Source: Dendrophyllia cribrosa (Eukaryota; Cnidaria; Anthozoa; Scleractinia; Dendrophylliidae). From it: 64,000 nucleotides of DNA. The notes below the pieces were generated by a model. That model saw only the letters and a list, made by a program, of their open reading frames with translations. It was not told the DNA's origin and did no database searches. Shown here piece after piece: positions 9,901-20,064 of this stretch (positions are counted from its first letter, which is position 1; every line of letters begins with the position of its first letter). The position numbers and the translations under genes were made by a program. Where the stretch lies: the NCBI GenBank assembly GCA_024195265.1, contig JAJLRJ010000001.1, positions 3,409,884-3,473,883 on the forward strand, written 5' to 3'.

Positions 9901-12587
9901 TCCTTAAAAAGCAGGAAAATCCAATAAACACTTTTCTCTAATAAACACCCCCACCTCTCTAATAAATGCCTCCATGAAAATGTGAAAATTTAATAAAATG
10001 TCCTGGGTGTTTATTAGTCAAATATGGTATATATACATGGTTTGAAAGGTAATACATGGATATTTTACAAGTTGCATAGTATTTTTCTGAGCACTGTACA
10101 GTGTAGAGGCAAGGAAAAATGCAAGAAATGAGTAAAATATCTGTGTGTATTTCACACCATCAAATAAGGGATTTATTATTCAACTGCTTAATTTTCCAAT
10201 TTTTAAGAACCTTTACTTTAGTAACTAGTAACTTCTCAATTTAGCCATTGTTTTTTTTGTCCAGTCTTTCACACTCTTGTCCTCAGCTTACGCACTTTAA
10301 GTTTTAGAACCTCACTCTGTTCCTATTAAACCTGTCAAACTGTTTTACTAAAAAAAACTAAAAAAAACCCTTGGTATACTATGTTGTAATTTACATGATT
10401 GCACTCTCTTCCCTTTATACAGTTAAATGATGTCAAAGTTGAATAATAATAAATTATAATCATTTACAGAGTATATAATATTAAAGGAGCCTGGTACAAC
10501 AAGAAGACCGTAGATGGCAATTTTGGTAAAACAAAATTTGACAAAAATGCTAAAAAATATACTTTGTATATGGAAGGTGTAATGGACAGGTACATGTATA
10601 TGGAAAATGTTTATCTGTTTATTTCCTCGAGGATACCTTTTTAGAGTTTTAGATTAAATGCACTTTACTTTGTGCTGAAGGATTAGAACTTACCTTTATT
10701 TGCCACAAGTGCAATGTGTGGTAACCTAGAACCATCCTTATCACAAAGTTTCTTCACTGTCTCATACCAGTCTTCAAGGTTATCAAAACTGTTTTGGTTT
10801 GTCACATCATAAACAAGTAATACGGCCTGAAAAAAATATCAAAGGCTCCTATCAGCCAACTCATGAATACAAATGTTCCGACACCCCCCCCCCCCCCCCC
10901 CCCCCCCCCCTCCCCCCTTCCTGGACATTTTGCTTCACTGACCTCCCACCACCTGCATCAAACTCCCCACCCTCTCCTCCCTCCAACATCGTCTTCATGG
11001 GTATGGCAGGTGACCATTACATATCGCAGCCTCAATTTTATTTATTTTTATTTTGTTGAATATTTATTCAGGAGCATCTGATTTAGCATACACAGCTAGT
11101 TTAAACAGAGCCCTGACTTGCAGTGCAACTACGAAAAGCGTGAATGCCGAAAATAATTATGTCTGGGATGTTTGTTGTGTTACAGCCAATCAGATTCAAG
11201 AACCAGCAGATGAAAAGCTGACAAAGTAAGCTGTTAGATTGAGTCACGAAACAGTATTATTTCTGTTCTATGAATTTGTCTTTCACAACATGTCTCATTT
11301 TTTCCATACAGGCATTTGTTTGTTATTTATTTGATTTTTTAGTTATGAACTGTGAAGATAAGCAAACTGTAAGCATTTTCAGAAATAGCCGTGCACACAT
11401 TGGGGGCAACATTTGCATTCGCTTGTTTACGCTGTTACATAGTGCAGCCTTCCTTTATTTTCTGCTTTTGTCAAAGCAAGGAAACTTTAGGAAGAAAGAT
11501 AAATACAAAATGATAAAGTAAAATTGTTTATTTGAGACTTGTTTATGTTCAAAGAAATGCGTGTGCTATGATTGATCGGATAGAATTCATTATATCTTGA
11601 TAAAGCAACCATCTTGCATCATGTGCGTGCTTTCCTGATGCAGCCTACATCACACATATGAGCGGGCACAAAGAATGGGATATTTTATAAAGGAAATAGT
11701 GCATTGTTGAGTTTTAAAAGCACGTGGGAATTAACAAAAAAAAACCGATGTGTGAAAAGAGCACTCGCCTACAGCTTGTGCTTCTTTAAACATTTCTCTC
11801 ATGATTTTTAAAATTCCCATGTGCTTATATAACTCAACAATACACTCGGTGACATTAACTATTGCCTTAGCATCTTCCTTTACAGCAAACCCTCTATAAA
11901 ATAAAGATTAAAATAAAGAACTGAAAAAAGTGTATGTTAATACAGAAAAACAGTCAAAGAAGAAATAAAGATTGCTGGACAGCAAGAACATGAATGGTTC
12001 TCAGCGAGATTAAATCTCAGTGATGGTAATTACAACATTTTAAAGACTTAGACGATAAAAAATACATGTACAAATGTATAAGCTTACTGAACTGAACTTA
12101 CGTGGGCTCCAAAAATATATTTGTCTAGCATTTTACCACCAAGAGTTTGCCCTCCTATGTCCCACACTTGCAAAGTTACGTGGACATTGCCTATAACAAA
12201 TATTAAAAGGGTGAGATGATATTTATTTTATGCGACAGATCGCACCTGGTGAAGTTCACTTTTACAGCATCACCAAATTAACAATGATCGTTTTCTGTAA
12301 TAATTTTATACGAACCTGGTAAAACTATCCTTCCTAGAAAGAAGTCCAGTCCAAGTGTTTGCTTATAGGCTTTGTCGAAATTTTCCTGAGAATATCTCAC
12401 ACAAATGGATGTCTTAAAGGAACCAAATATCGTACATCATCAGTTATAAGCTAAAGTAAATTTCGTGCTGATCAAAAAACCTCATTTAAAACTGAAATAA
12501 TACAAATACCTTGCCCGATGCACCATCACCTAAAAGAACAAACTTAAGCTGATGGTCTGTCGCTGTTTCCTCCTCTGAATCCGACAT
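6975..12587 (-). CDS. RAB28: RAB28 small GTPase, eight coding exons
   Basis: Coding exons in transcript order on the minus strand: 12587-12510, 12412-12316, 12190-12102, 10826-10694, 9125-9053, 8153-8123, 7826-7749, 7073-6975 (stop TGA at 6977-6975). All junctions are GT-AG and the reading phase stays open, giving 225 residues against about 220 for vertebrate RAB28. Motifs seen: N-terminus MSDSEEE, as in RAB28; P-loop GDGASGKT (residues 20-27); switch-I T45 in KQTLGLDFF; switch-II WDIGGQ (68-73), the RAB28-type Gly-Gly in place of Ala-Gly; NKVD (131-134); SAK (161-163); C-terminal CSIQ (222-225), a CaaX box with final Gln, which usually means farnesylation. RAB28 is a divergent Rab-like GTPase associated with cilia and intraflagellar transport (family knowledge). 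The exon 7 donor (GTATCC) and exon 2 acceptor are weak, but the alignment there is gap-free. Introns carry repeats (see 7432, 8568, 9851 and 10884). No poly(A) signal was found close to the stop. Confidence 0.96.
7432..7594. repeat. Hairpin MITE in the last RAB28 intron
   Basis: The arms 7432-7499 and 7530-7594 are close inverted repeats (GTTGTGGTTCAAATTTCTCT against AAATTTGAACCACAAC) with a 30-base loop. It lies between RAB28 exons 7 and 8. Confidence 0.8.
8568..8783 (-). pseudogene. C-terminal fragment of a non-LTR retrotransposon protein
   Basis: The minus-strand frame has a RMPDD-type beginning, GKRKPGRQR, and the tail [20 protein letters not shown]. It matches the typical C-terminal end of non-LTR reverse transcriptase proteins (GRP..R......LAQDR..WR). 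No RT core is present. It sits within the RAB28 intron between exons 5 and 6, in the gene's sense orientation. Confidence 0.7.
8759..8805. repeat. Perfect 22-bp hairpin with a 3-base loop
   Basis: The arm 8759-8780 (CCTTGCATGGCTCATCATCA plus GG) is exactly complementary to 8784-8805, around the loop CAT. It marks the 5' break of the retrotransposon fragment. Confidence 0.9.
9410..9800. repeat. Dispersed TCTCACGCCT / ATCTTCGGA repeat
   Basis: GAGTCTCACGCCTGCGAGTC, GATCTCACGCCTATGGA and a final TCTCACGCCTATCACTCAG bracket short CATCTTCGGA-type repeats. The ATCTTCGGA motif recurs at 36120-36230. It lies in the RAB28 intron between exons 4 and 5. Confidence 0.55.
9851..10020. mobile_element. CTAATAAAC MITE in a RAB28 intron
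   Basis: CTAATAAATGCCCTGTCTCT at the left and GGGTGTTTATTAG at the right are inverted ends. The interior repeats CTCTAATAAACACCCC. It is a short non-autonomous element between RAB28 exons 4 and 5. Confidence 0.6.
10884..10917 (+). repeat. Poly-C run in RAB28 intron 3
   Basis: 27 C followed by T and six C. The proline-rich open frames here are artefacts. Length is uncertain because such runs are error-prone. Confidence 0.9.
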
Positions 12588-12760
12588 TTTACTGAGTCAA
12601 TTAGCAGGAAACTACCGAAATTATCCAAAATTCACGGCCATTTTGATTCCGAAGGAACTTTGTTTGTCGTGACGTCACGGTAACTAGTGACTGTCCATAA
12701 GGATCACGGGCTCTGAGTTGCTCTGCGTGGGGTAGAAAATGGCGGCAAGGTGAGGCGAGG
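12588..12760. promoter_or_regulatory. Probable bidirectional promoter between RAB28 and the TMEM53-like gene
   Basis: This lies directly upstream of the RAB28 start codon and is more CpG-rich than its surroundings. On the plus strand, GTAGAAAATGGCGGCAAG at 12732-12749 is followed by GTGAGG and then GTAAGA, both plausible splice donors. That suggests a divergent transcript whose first exon ends near 12749-12760. Its acceptor could be the TTTTCCAG that ends at 15774, before the TMEM53-like ORF. Joining the upstream ATG to that acceptor would stop after about seven codons, so the exon is more likely 5' UTR. This is inference from sequence signals only. Confidence 0.35.
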
Positions 12761-13270
12761 TAAGATATTTGTACTATTTGCGGGAATTTGGGGTTTAGTC
12801 CTGGTTTACCGGTACACAAAAGAAAAAAAGACTAAACATTAGAATACACAGACACAATACCTTAAAAAACAAAGGGAATACAATGTCAAATCCCTTGTGA
12901 ATCCGTACACTAGACAGAACCGAATTTGGTTTTGGCCAACATTTGCTTTTGAACTCTGCCACGAATACATAAGCTTAATTTTCTGCGTAGCCAGCTACGC
13001 GATGCACACTTATATTTTGCATCTTATTGAATAACAAAAGTACTTATTGTGTTCTGACACTAGTAAACGAAGTGGTTAGGATTGGTGGGGTATTTTGCAG
13101 GTATTTTTTTCTTCACAAAGCCAACATGAAAAGATAAGCTTAATACCACAGTGTAGCTTTAATTTCTAGCAGCAAGTTTTCGTAAATCTTTGTATATTTG
13201 TACCTTCTGCCAAATTTTGGAAAGCGTTTTTGATACCCCCCCCATTTTTTTTTCCAGGTTTGAAATTCAT

Positions 13271-13480
13271 TTATGCTGTGTTCACACTAGGGCGAAACAT
13301 GTTTAGTCTGGCTTATGCTGTGTTCACACTAGGGCGAAACATGTTTAGTCTGGCATATGCTGTGTTCACACTAGGGTGAAACATGTTTAGTCTGGCTTAT
13401 GCTGTGTTCACACTAGGGCGAAACATGTTTAGTCTGGCTTATGCTGTGTTCACACTAGGGCGAAAAATGTTTAGTCTGAT
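13271..13480 (+). repeat. 42-bp minisatellite, five units
   Basis: The unit TTATGCTGTGTTCACACTAG-GGCGAAACATGTTTAGTCTG-GC begins at 13271, 13313, 13355, 13397 and 13439 with few changes. The terminal repeat of the surrounding element has itself been multiplied. Confidence 0.92.
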
Positions 13481-14569
13481 CATGAATGAAACATGTTTCA
13501 CTGTGAAACGTTTTCATGTCTGGTGGTGCCCTGCAGGAATCATGATCGAAACATGTTTATTCTGAGCAGGATTGAAACTACTTTACGAGGTAGTTTCAAT
13601 CTGAGCCAGACGAAACAAGTTAGTGTAAAATTTAATGCTGTCTTCTTGTTGAATGCTGCAATGCTCTTCGTTCCCGAAGGGCTTGAAAAGTGAAATTAAA
13701 CCACAAAATCGTGCAACAGCAAGTTTAAGCTCTATTTTATTTAGGTTCATGTGTAATTATCAAGATTTTATGCGAGCTTTATTATAATAATAATATGCTT
13801 GTTTTGTAAAACAGCATAAATTATAGAAGCAAGCATGAAATGTGCTTTGAAATTAACAACTAATGCGAACAATGAAATTCAAGGGCTGAGAATAACACTA
13901 AGTGACTTTTGGGTGTTTTTTTCATTTTGCTTAAAAATTGTTGATTTCTCGTGTACAGGCTTGAATTTGACAAATTTTACCTGCAAAAAAGAAGAGTTCT
14001 GGCCCTCTAGTGCTTTGACTGTAAATTTCGACCGCAGTTCCTTCCAAAACTGGATGAAAGGAAGCTACAAGTTCTTTATTTGACGCCATCATAACGCAGA
14101 CTGTTTGGCCATTAGAGTATGTGACCGCGATACTTCTGATCCACGTGAACAACCGGAATGAACATAACATCATTTAAAGGGGGCCTATCGAACATGTTCG
14201 CCACTTGAGACAACATGGCTGAACAATGAACAACTCGGTGGTCGAGCGCCTGTTTAAGCCATGTTTAAGGCCCGCCTGGTGATGGAAGGACATTATGAAG
14301 TCCAGAAATCCTTAAGCCACTGGCACCTCTCAAAGAAAAGAGTCTTGTCCTTGTTGTACTATGAGTCCAAAGCACTTTTGAGCGCTCTAGGTAAAATTGG
14401 GCCTTGGTGGACAAGACGAACCGGTGGGAAAGTCTGGAATCATTTTGGATCAGAAAAGGGGCAGCATTGTCAAATGTCTAACTTGATCAGTATTCATAAC
14501 AGTAATCTCAAGGGGCATATAGTACACAAAGACAACACGCTGTAGTGCTTTGTTTTTTTTAGTTTTATT

Positions 14570-15160
14570 GATGAAAGGAACAACTTGAGCAGTTAATTAC
14601 TGAAACAAACAACTTGTGCATTTTTTAAGTGAAATGGACAACTGTAGTTTCTGTTAAGTGCAACGAACAACTTAAGCAGTTTAACAGCAGTGAAACCAAC
14701 AACTTGAGTACTTTAAAAGCAGTGAAGTGAACAACTTGTGCTTTTTCCCTGTTTTTGTTAAGTGAAACGAACAACAGAAGCAGTTTAGCCTTAGTGAAAT
14801 GAACAACCAGAGCTGTTTAAAAGCAGTGAAACAAACGACTTGCGATTTTTTCGAGTGAAACGAACAACTTGAGCTGTTTAAAGGCAGTGAAACCAACAAC
14901 TTGCTCTTTTTTCGAGTATAACGAACAACTTGAGCTGTTTTAAGGCAGTGAAACCAACAACTTGCGTTTTTTCTGTGTTTTTCCAAACCCTAACGGTAAC
15001 CGTAACTGTAACCCTTACCCCTACCCAAAGCTTAAACCTAACCCTGACCAACTTGCGCATTTTTCAATAATTATTGAAACGAACAACTTTAGCAGTTTAA
15101 CAGCAGTTAAACCAACAACATGCGGTTTTATCAAGTGAAACGAACAACAGGAGTGAAAAC
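14570..15160. repeat. Minisatellite of about 60 bp with an embedded telomere-like tract
   Basis: Degenerate units alternate GAACAACTTGAGCAGTTTAA and GTGAAACCAACAACTTGC. A tract at 14987-15050 with CCCTAACGG, AACCCTTACCCC and AACCTAACCCTGACC resembles degenerate CCCTAA repeats. Antisense open frames through it are spurious. Confidence 0.75.
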
Positions 15161-15401
15161 AGTAATCCCAAGGGGAATCAAGTACACAAAGACAAAGTGC
15201 TGCAGTGTTTTTTTGAGGTTTATTAGCCGACCATATTTTTTGGACTGTTTTTTTTTCTTCTAGAAAATGAAGCACAAAACCAGTGAAAAACATACAGGGC
15301 AATGTTTACAACGTAAAATCAAGTCCGTATGCCAAAAACCGGCTAATTTGGAGAAATTTTTTTCCAAAAAGTCACTTAGCATATTGTTATTCTGAGCACT
15401 T

Positions 15402-15602
15402 CAATGGCCCTTATCGTAGATGAGTACGCCACGCCAACATATCAGCGGTTTCTCGCTTTCTTGACCGTATAGTCTCGTTTTGACGTTTATGCTCATCGTC
15501 GTCAGAGGTTCTCGTAAACATCAAAACGAGACTATAGGGTCAAGAAAGCGAGAAACCGCTGATATGTTGGCGTGGCGTACTCATCTACAATAAGGGCTAT
15601 TG
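15402..15602. repeat. 200-bp palindrome
   Basis: CAATGGCCCTTATCGTAGAT at the left is matched by ATCTACAATAAGGGCTATTG at the right. The arms are about 90 bases each and include CGCTTTCTTGACC and its complement. It probably arose as a hairpin MITE. Confidence 0.85.
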
Positions 15603-15807
15603 CAAACGTGTTTACAGGAAACTTGTTTTGTTGAAACACATTACTCTAAACACGTTTACTCTAAACATGTTTACTCTAAACATGTTTCGGTGCTAATGTG
15701 AACACAGCATAAGTCATAACAACAAAGGTCAGTGTAATAAAAATTATTTTTTTCATAATTTTCTGTTTTCCAGTTTTCAAGCCTGGTAAGTACCATTTGA
15801 AATAACC

Positions 15808-16719
15808 ATGCTACACTGCATATATGTGCAAACTAGGATGCAATGTGTTCAAAGGCTCAGATTTCCTTTTCACAAGTTAGTACAGCAAAGGATGGCGGCA
15901 AGTGAATCTATCCAGTTTCATGCCAAGTGCAAAAAGATTGGAGCCGTCATCACAAGATCAGGAACAGACAGCACAAGCCCAATTGTTGCTATCCTCGGCT
16001 GGAACAGTGCTCAAGACAAACACTTGGCAAAGTACAGTGAAATATTTGAAAACAAAGGCTTTGATACCATCAGGATATCTGCAAATCCATTTAACACTTT
16101 CATGCTATTGAACAGAGTCAAGGATGTAAGCCTCAAATTACTAGATATACTCGTGGAGATGAAGAAATCTAATCAAAATCGACCAATAATCCTTTACTGT
16201 CTTAGCATGGGAGGTTTTAATGTGTATTACTTCATTCATCAAGCCATTTCAACTCCAGGGCAGCAGCATTTCAATTCCATTCATGTTGTGGGCTGTATAT
16301 TTGATAGCTGTCCCCATTTTCCAGGTCTACACAGTGTGAAGGGTGTGCAGTCGACAATCTTAGAGACCATACCAAATCCTTTGCTTAAAGGTCTTGTGTG
16401 GGTTGGGTTGGGTGTTGTTGGTCCTGCAGTATTTTTGTTTAGTTCAACTATAAAGCGACTTATACCAGACACTATAACTGCACCCCTGGGCTGTCCTGAA
16501 TTATTTCTGTTTAGTAATGTAGACCATTTAGTCCCCGAGAAGAATGTTGAGACATTTATAGCTGCGCATAAAAATATAGGCATTGAGGTATTTTCAAGGC
16601 GTTGGGAGGGCTCTGGTCATGTACAGCATTATATGAATTACCCTGAAGAATATCTCAAGGAGATAAATACTTTTACTGACTACTGCTTGAAAAATCATGC
16701 CCTGAAGGTCGGGTTATAA
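15808..16719 (+). CDS. TMEM53-like (DUF829) alpha/beta-hydrolase-fold protein
   Basis: A single uninterrupted reading frame of 303 residues; TMEM53 proteins are about 280. Features seen: basic N-terminus with no acidic residue (1-29); strand and oxyanion-type motif VAILGWNSAQDKHLAKYS (60-77), matching the LGW..(A/C)QDK..AKYS signature of DUF829; nucleophile-elbow-like LSMGG with Ser133; IFDSCP (164-169); acid-region LFSNVDHLV with Asp239; and GHVQHY with His271, followed by the YP.EY..... tail. Ser133, Asp239 and His271 would form the triad. A hydrophobic stretch at 196-212 may be a membrane segment. TMEM53 is a nuclear-envelope or ER membrane protein in vertebrates (family knowledge); the substrate is unknown. 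The start could be Met1 or Met29 (15892, ATGGCGGCAAG). Met1 is preferred because the pseudogene at 26018 conserves the same N-terminal extension. A 5' UTR splice acceptor is likely at 15774. Confidence 0.88.
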   Translation: MLHCIYVQTRMQCVQRLRFPFHKLVQQRMAASESIQFHAKCKKIGAVITRSGTDSTSPIVAILGWNSAQDKHLAKYSEIFENKGFDTIRISANPFNTFMLLNRVKDVSLKLLDILVEMKKSNQNRPIILYCLSMGGFNVYYFIHQAISTPGQQHFNSIHVVGCIFDSCPHFPGLHSVKGVQSTILETIPNPLLKGLVWVGLGVVGPAVFLFSSTIKRLIPDTITAPLGCPELFLFSNVDHLVPEKNVETFIAAHKNIGIEVFSRRWEGSGHVQHYMNYPEEYLKEINTFTDYCLKNHALKVGL

Positions 16720-16795
16720 GCCCCCGGCTTAAAGACCCTTCTGTCCATAAGCTAAAAAGTAAATATTGGGTTCACTCCCAGAGTCAATAATAGAC

Positions 16796-16975
16796 ACATG
16801 TATATAGTTTTAACTTTTGAGTCTGTCGACAGAATCCTATGGTGTGACTATTCAAATGACACCTCTTCAGCAGTACTTTTGCTTGGTACCATTTGTTTTT
16901 CAATATTTTACAAACGAAATTTAGGATTTTTTTTGAATTTTATGTTTGGCACTCTCTGCTCCCCTTCCCTCCTCC
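16796..16975 (+). repeat. Dispersed GAGTCTGT repeat copy in the TMEM53-like 3' region
   Basis: The order TTTTGAGTCTGT, GTGTGACTATTCAAATGA, CCTCTTCAGCAGTACTTTTG, TATTTTACAAA and GGATTTTTTTTGAATTT recurs at 5701, 33495/34050 (split, minus strand), 49655 and 62395/63474 (split). I recall this as an abundant repeat of coral genomes, without verification. Its position just after the stop at 16719 means it may be transcribed as 3' UTR. Confidence 0.75.
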
Positions 16976-17345
16976 AGGTTTCCTTGCATATATTTCCTTA
17001 CTATCAGTGTCCTTGCAGAACATTTAACAGCTTCAAATTGCAACTTCTTACCATCACATCAGTGTTTTACTAAGCTACGTTAACAACATTTCGTAGAAGC
17101 CCTTCATAGAATTTTTATATTTTTATCTAAATAGAACAAAAATAGTAGTAATACCTTCTTAATTTTTGTAGTTATTAATTTAGTTAAGGAGCATAGTATT
17201 AGTCACACTACATGTATATGCCCCCATCTCCTCTCCGGTACTAACGAAGATAGATTTAATTTCCAATACTTTGTATAACTTTTAATAATCACCGTAATAT
17301 AATACATCCTTAAAAGTAAAACTTATTTTTATGGTTTCGAGAACA

Positions 17346-17351
17346 AATAAA
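17346..17351 (+). promoter_or_regulatory. Candidate poly(A) signal of the TMEM53-like gene
   Basis: AATAAA lies 627 bases after the stop codon. The implied 3' UTR contains a copy of the dispersed repeat at 16796. No nearer canonical signal was seen, so this is only a candidate. Confidence 0.3.
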
Positions 17352-17458
17352 ATGGCAATAGAAAAAATGTAATGCTGCGCTGTTCAATAACATGCCAACT
17401 CTGAAGTTCAAAGCCCAACTGTGGTTAACGTTTTATGCTGCTGTCCATCATAATCTGT

Positions 17459-17526
17459 TTTCAGGTGTCCAATGTTTGTCAGCGCAATTATTACGTTGAC
17501 AAACATTGGGCGCCTGAAAACAGAAA
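17459..17526. repeat. Short hairpin, CAGGTGTCCAATGTTTGTCA
   Basis: TTTTCAGGTGTCCAATGTTT and AAACATTGGGCGCCTGAAAA are inverted, with about 25 bases between. Confidence 0.7.
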
Positions 17527-17654
17527 CTAACAAAATGGATCGAAATCCACAGATCCCAAGTAAGTAATGTACAACTTACATTTATAAAATAAGTACAGTC
17601 ATTATGAGACGGATATTACATTGGCAATTCTTTTGTACAGTATTGTGTTGTTCC

Positions 17655-17795
17655 CAAAATAGCCATATCCCCCCATGGAAGGTTTTTTTGGTTTAAATCC
17701 CTCTCCACTCCTCTGAAATACAAAGTTTGGCTTTTGAGACCAACCCCCACCTTGGAATTTCCAAATCACCTTCCATAAGGGGGGTGGGGTTTGGA
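17655..17795. mobile_element. Small MITE-like element with CCCCCCATGGAAGGT end
   Basis: CCCCCCATGGAAGG near the left end and CACCTTCCATAAGGGGGG near the right are inverted. No coding content. Confidence 0.4.
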
Positions 17796-17849
17796 TAATT
17801 CTTGGAACTGCTCATCAGTTGCTTGAGTTTTGAGTTCTAAATGATTAGA

Positions 17850-18530
17850 ACCCAGGCAAATTTAGAAGGTAAACATCCACGCTGCCTCACCTGCCCATTC
17901 ATACAAGAAGGTCAAAATAAATACACTTTCTCTGCAACAAAGGAAGAACGACATATTAATGACACTTTAAATTGTAAATCTAAAAACTTAATCTACTTAA
18001 TTGAATGTAAAAAATGCGCTAAACAGTACATTGGGGAAACCAAACGCCAACTGAATGAACGCTTTGGAGAACATCGCCACTCCATCCTCAATCACCACCA
18101 TCTTATCAATCCTACTCCTGTTTCAATACATTTTAACTAACCTGGCCACTCTCTCAACGACATCCTCCTCATTCCCTTGTAACTCATCCACAACAACCGC
18201 GACTCGGAAAGGCACGCGAGGCCCATCTTATAGATAAAGCGATGACACTTGATCCTCATGGTATAAATAGACGTGATGAACTTAATTAGTGACATTTAGC
18301 TTATTTCTTACCAATCATTTTCTGTTGTATGTCATATTTCAAATGATTTATATGTAACGGTCATTTTATTTCTGTATTCATTTTTGTTTTTTAGCCCTCG
18401 TATAAGGTTTGTTTTTCAAACCGAAATATCGGGCAAATATATTCAACTGTTTGTTTTTTTTATTTCACTTCAGTCTCTATCTTTTCTTCTTGCCGTAAGG
18501 ATCAGTTTGCCGTTTTTACCTTGGGTAAGG
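17850..18530 (+). pseudogene. Penelope-like element 3' fragment with GIY-YIG endonuclease domain, copy 1
   Basis: The coding remnant (about 17856-18289) shows HPRCLTCPFI (Penelope-type Cys pair), NLIYLIECKKCAKQYIGETK (GIY-YIG-like core), then RFGEHR. Stops follow at PGHS and DILLIPL, but the tail DPHGINRRDELN up to a TAG at 18289 is still legible. The 3' UTR contains AAACCGAAATATCGGGC and ends near CGTAAGGATCAGTTTGCCG. It is 5'-truncated, with no RT core. Inverted copies lie at 61675 and 63951. Confidence 0.82.
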
Positions 18531-18839
18531 GTGTAAAAGTGCCAATATCTCGCCCCCAAATCACAATAAGATACTGATTTTTGGCAAGCGGATATTTTTC
18601 ATCATTGATAATTCCTTGGGGATCATTTCAGGGTCAGTGTGAAAACATTAGGGGATCATTTCGGGTCGTGTTCAAGTCGATTTGGGGATCACTTCTACTA
18701 TTATTTTTGGGTCGGGGATCGATCATTTGGGGTCGGGGATCATTTCGGGACGTGTACAAATCTCATATCTGTGATGCACACTTCAGTACTCTGGATCATT
18801 TTGCATCGCTTTCATGCTGTTCAACAACACAGCTAGTCT

Positions 18840-18926
18840 GAACAGGCCTTTTGGCCGGGGATAGGACAAATTCGCTCCTGGCGCCCTTTTTTTTCCTCTA
18901 TCCCCAACCAGAAGGCCTGTTCACAA
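18840..18926. repeat. Hairpin MITE AACAGGCCTTTTGG
   Basis: GAACAGGCCTTTTGGCCGGG with GGGGATAG at the left pairs with CTATCCCC and CAGAAGGCCTGTTC at the right. Confidence 0.65.
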
Positions 18927-19020
18927 CACAACTGACCATTGTAACTCTGCCTCAAACACGTTTTTTGAGAGGAATTGGAGCAGAGTCGATGTTCTGTGAT
19001 CTGTGACAAACAAACGTTAA

Positions 19021-19176
19021 AGAGCGTTTTCATTCACGTGACCTTCAGTCCCGTGAGACTCAAATGACAAAGGCCATGGCAGCCATGTTGGTGTTCCTAA
19101 CAAAAGAAGTTAATTAAAATTCTTTTGTACGGGAACACCAATATGGCGGCTATGACGTCAAGTGAAAATGCTCTAT
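19021..19176. repeat. Hairpin MITE AGAGCGTTTTCATTCACGTG
   Basis: AGAGCGTTTTCATTCACGTG at the left and GACGTCAAGTGAAAATGCTC at the right. The interior ATGGCAGCCATGTTGGTGTT pairs with GAACACCAATATGGCGGC. It is an imperfect full-length palindrome. Confidence 0.7.
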
Positions 19177-19534
19177 AGTTTGAAACTGAACTGAACGAAT
19201 GTGCTCGGTGACCCTCGGTGGACAATGTGCCAAACGAGCCAATAGTTTTTATGCCTGTTATATTCAAATATACATGTACCGAAGAACGTAAAAGGATATA
19301 CAGCTGAGTTAGTTATGTCCCTTAATCGTTGCATGTAGCAGGGACCCTGTGTGCAGGTGTAGAGGGCCTTTAGGCATTTAGCCCACCCACTTTTTTATGC
19401 ACCGAAAAATAAGTACGGTAAGTAGAAGGTTTCAAAATTTCTTATCTAAATGGTTTCAGCAATTTTCTAGTTTTACCTAAAAAAAAAGTCAGTATTGCTC
19501 TGCAGGCCCTGTGTAGTCATAGAGTGTACATTAA

Positions 19535-20064
19535 GGAGGCTTAACTCAGTTTTTTTTTTTTTTGCTGTGGGATGTATGCGGTTTTGAAATCAAAATTTCG
19601 CAAGGAAGACATGCCTTGATTGCTTTCATACTTGACCAAGTTTATGAAATGTGATCAAAGTTTTGTGTCACTGGTTTCCAAGCAACAAAAGTTACTGTAG
19701 CGACACCAGCTGATTGCCCTTTGTTTTAAACAATGTCGTTTTTCTCAAAATCTAGTCGGACACTTCATAATGAAACTATCAAATATTGCAGAACTCGCGC
19801 ATCACGGGTTTCGAGTAGCAACAACAACAATTTATTTTTCAAATAAAACAAAATATAGTAGCACCCCGCAAATAACTAGAGTTAATCGTAGAGTTTTCGA
19901 GTAAATCAAAAATCATGTTAGGGATTTTTTTTTCGCAAAACAGTAATAAAGCAAATAATTTGCATAAACAAAATATTTCCAAAATGTCCTGACATATTAT
20001 TTTAAAACAACCAGCCGTTAAAATAATAATTGTCCTTTACTTTGCAATCATTAATCGAGCCTCC
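19535..20064. mobile_element. 530-bp element flanked by TTAA
   Basis: TTAA (19531-19534) precedes GGAGGCTTAACTCAG, and GAGCCTCC is followed by TTAA (20065-20068). The symmetric TIR is short (GGAGGCT). The interior is AT-rich and non-coding. TTAA target sites are typical of piggyBac and Kolobok transposons (family knowledge). Confidence 0.55.

Larger units (their letters stand above)
13271..15712. mobile_element. 2.4-kb inverted-repeat element between RAB28 and the TMEM53-like gene
   Basis: The left end TTATGCTGTGTTCACACTAG (13271) is matched in inverse by CTAATGTGAACACAGCATAA, ending at 15712. Inside lie a 42-bp minisatellite (13271-13480), a second minisatellite (about 14570-15160) and a 200-bp palindrome (15402-15602). 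No transposase is seen. It may be one element, or two copies of a short TIR family facing each other. It would lie in a putative 5' UTR intron of the TMEM53-like gene. Confidence 0.55.

Noticed and set aside
10799..11059. Proline-rich frames
   Set aside because: Translation of a poly-C run in RAB28 intron 3.
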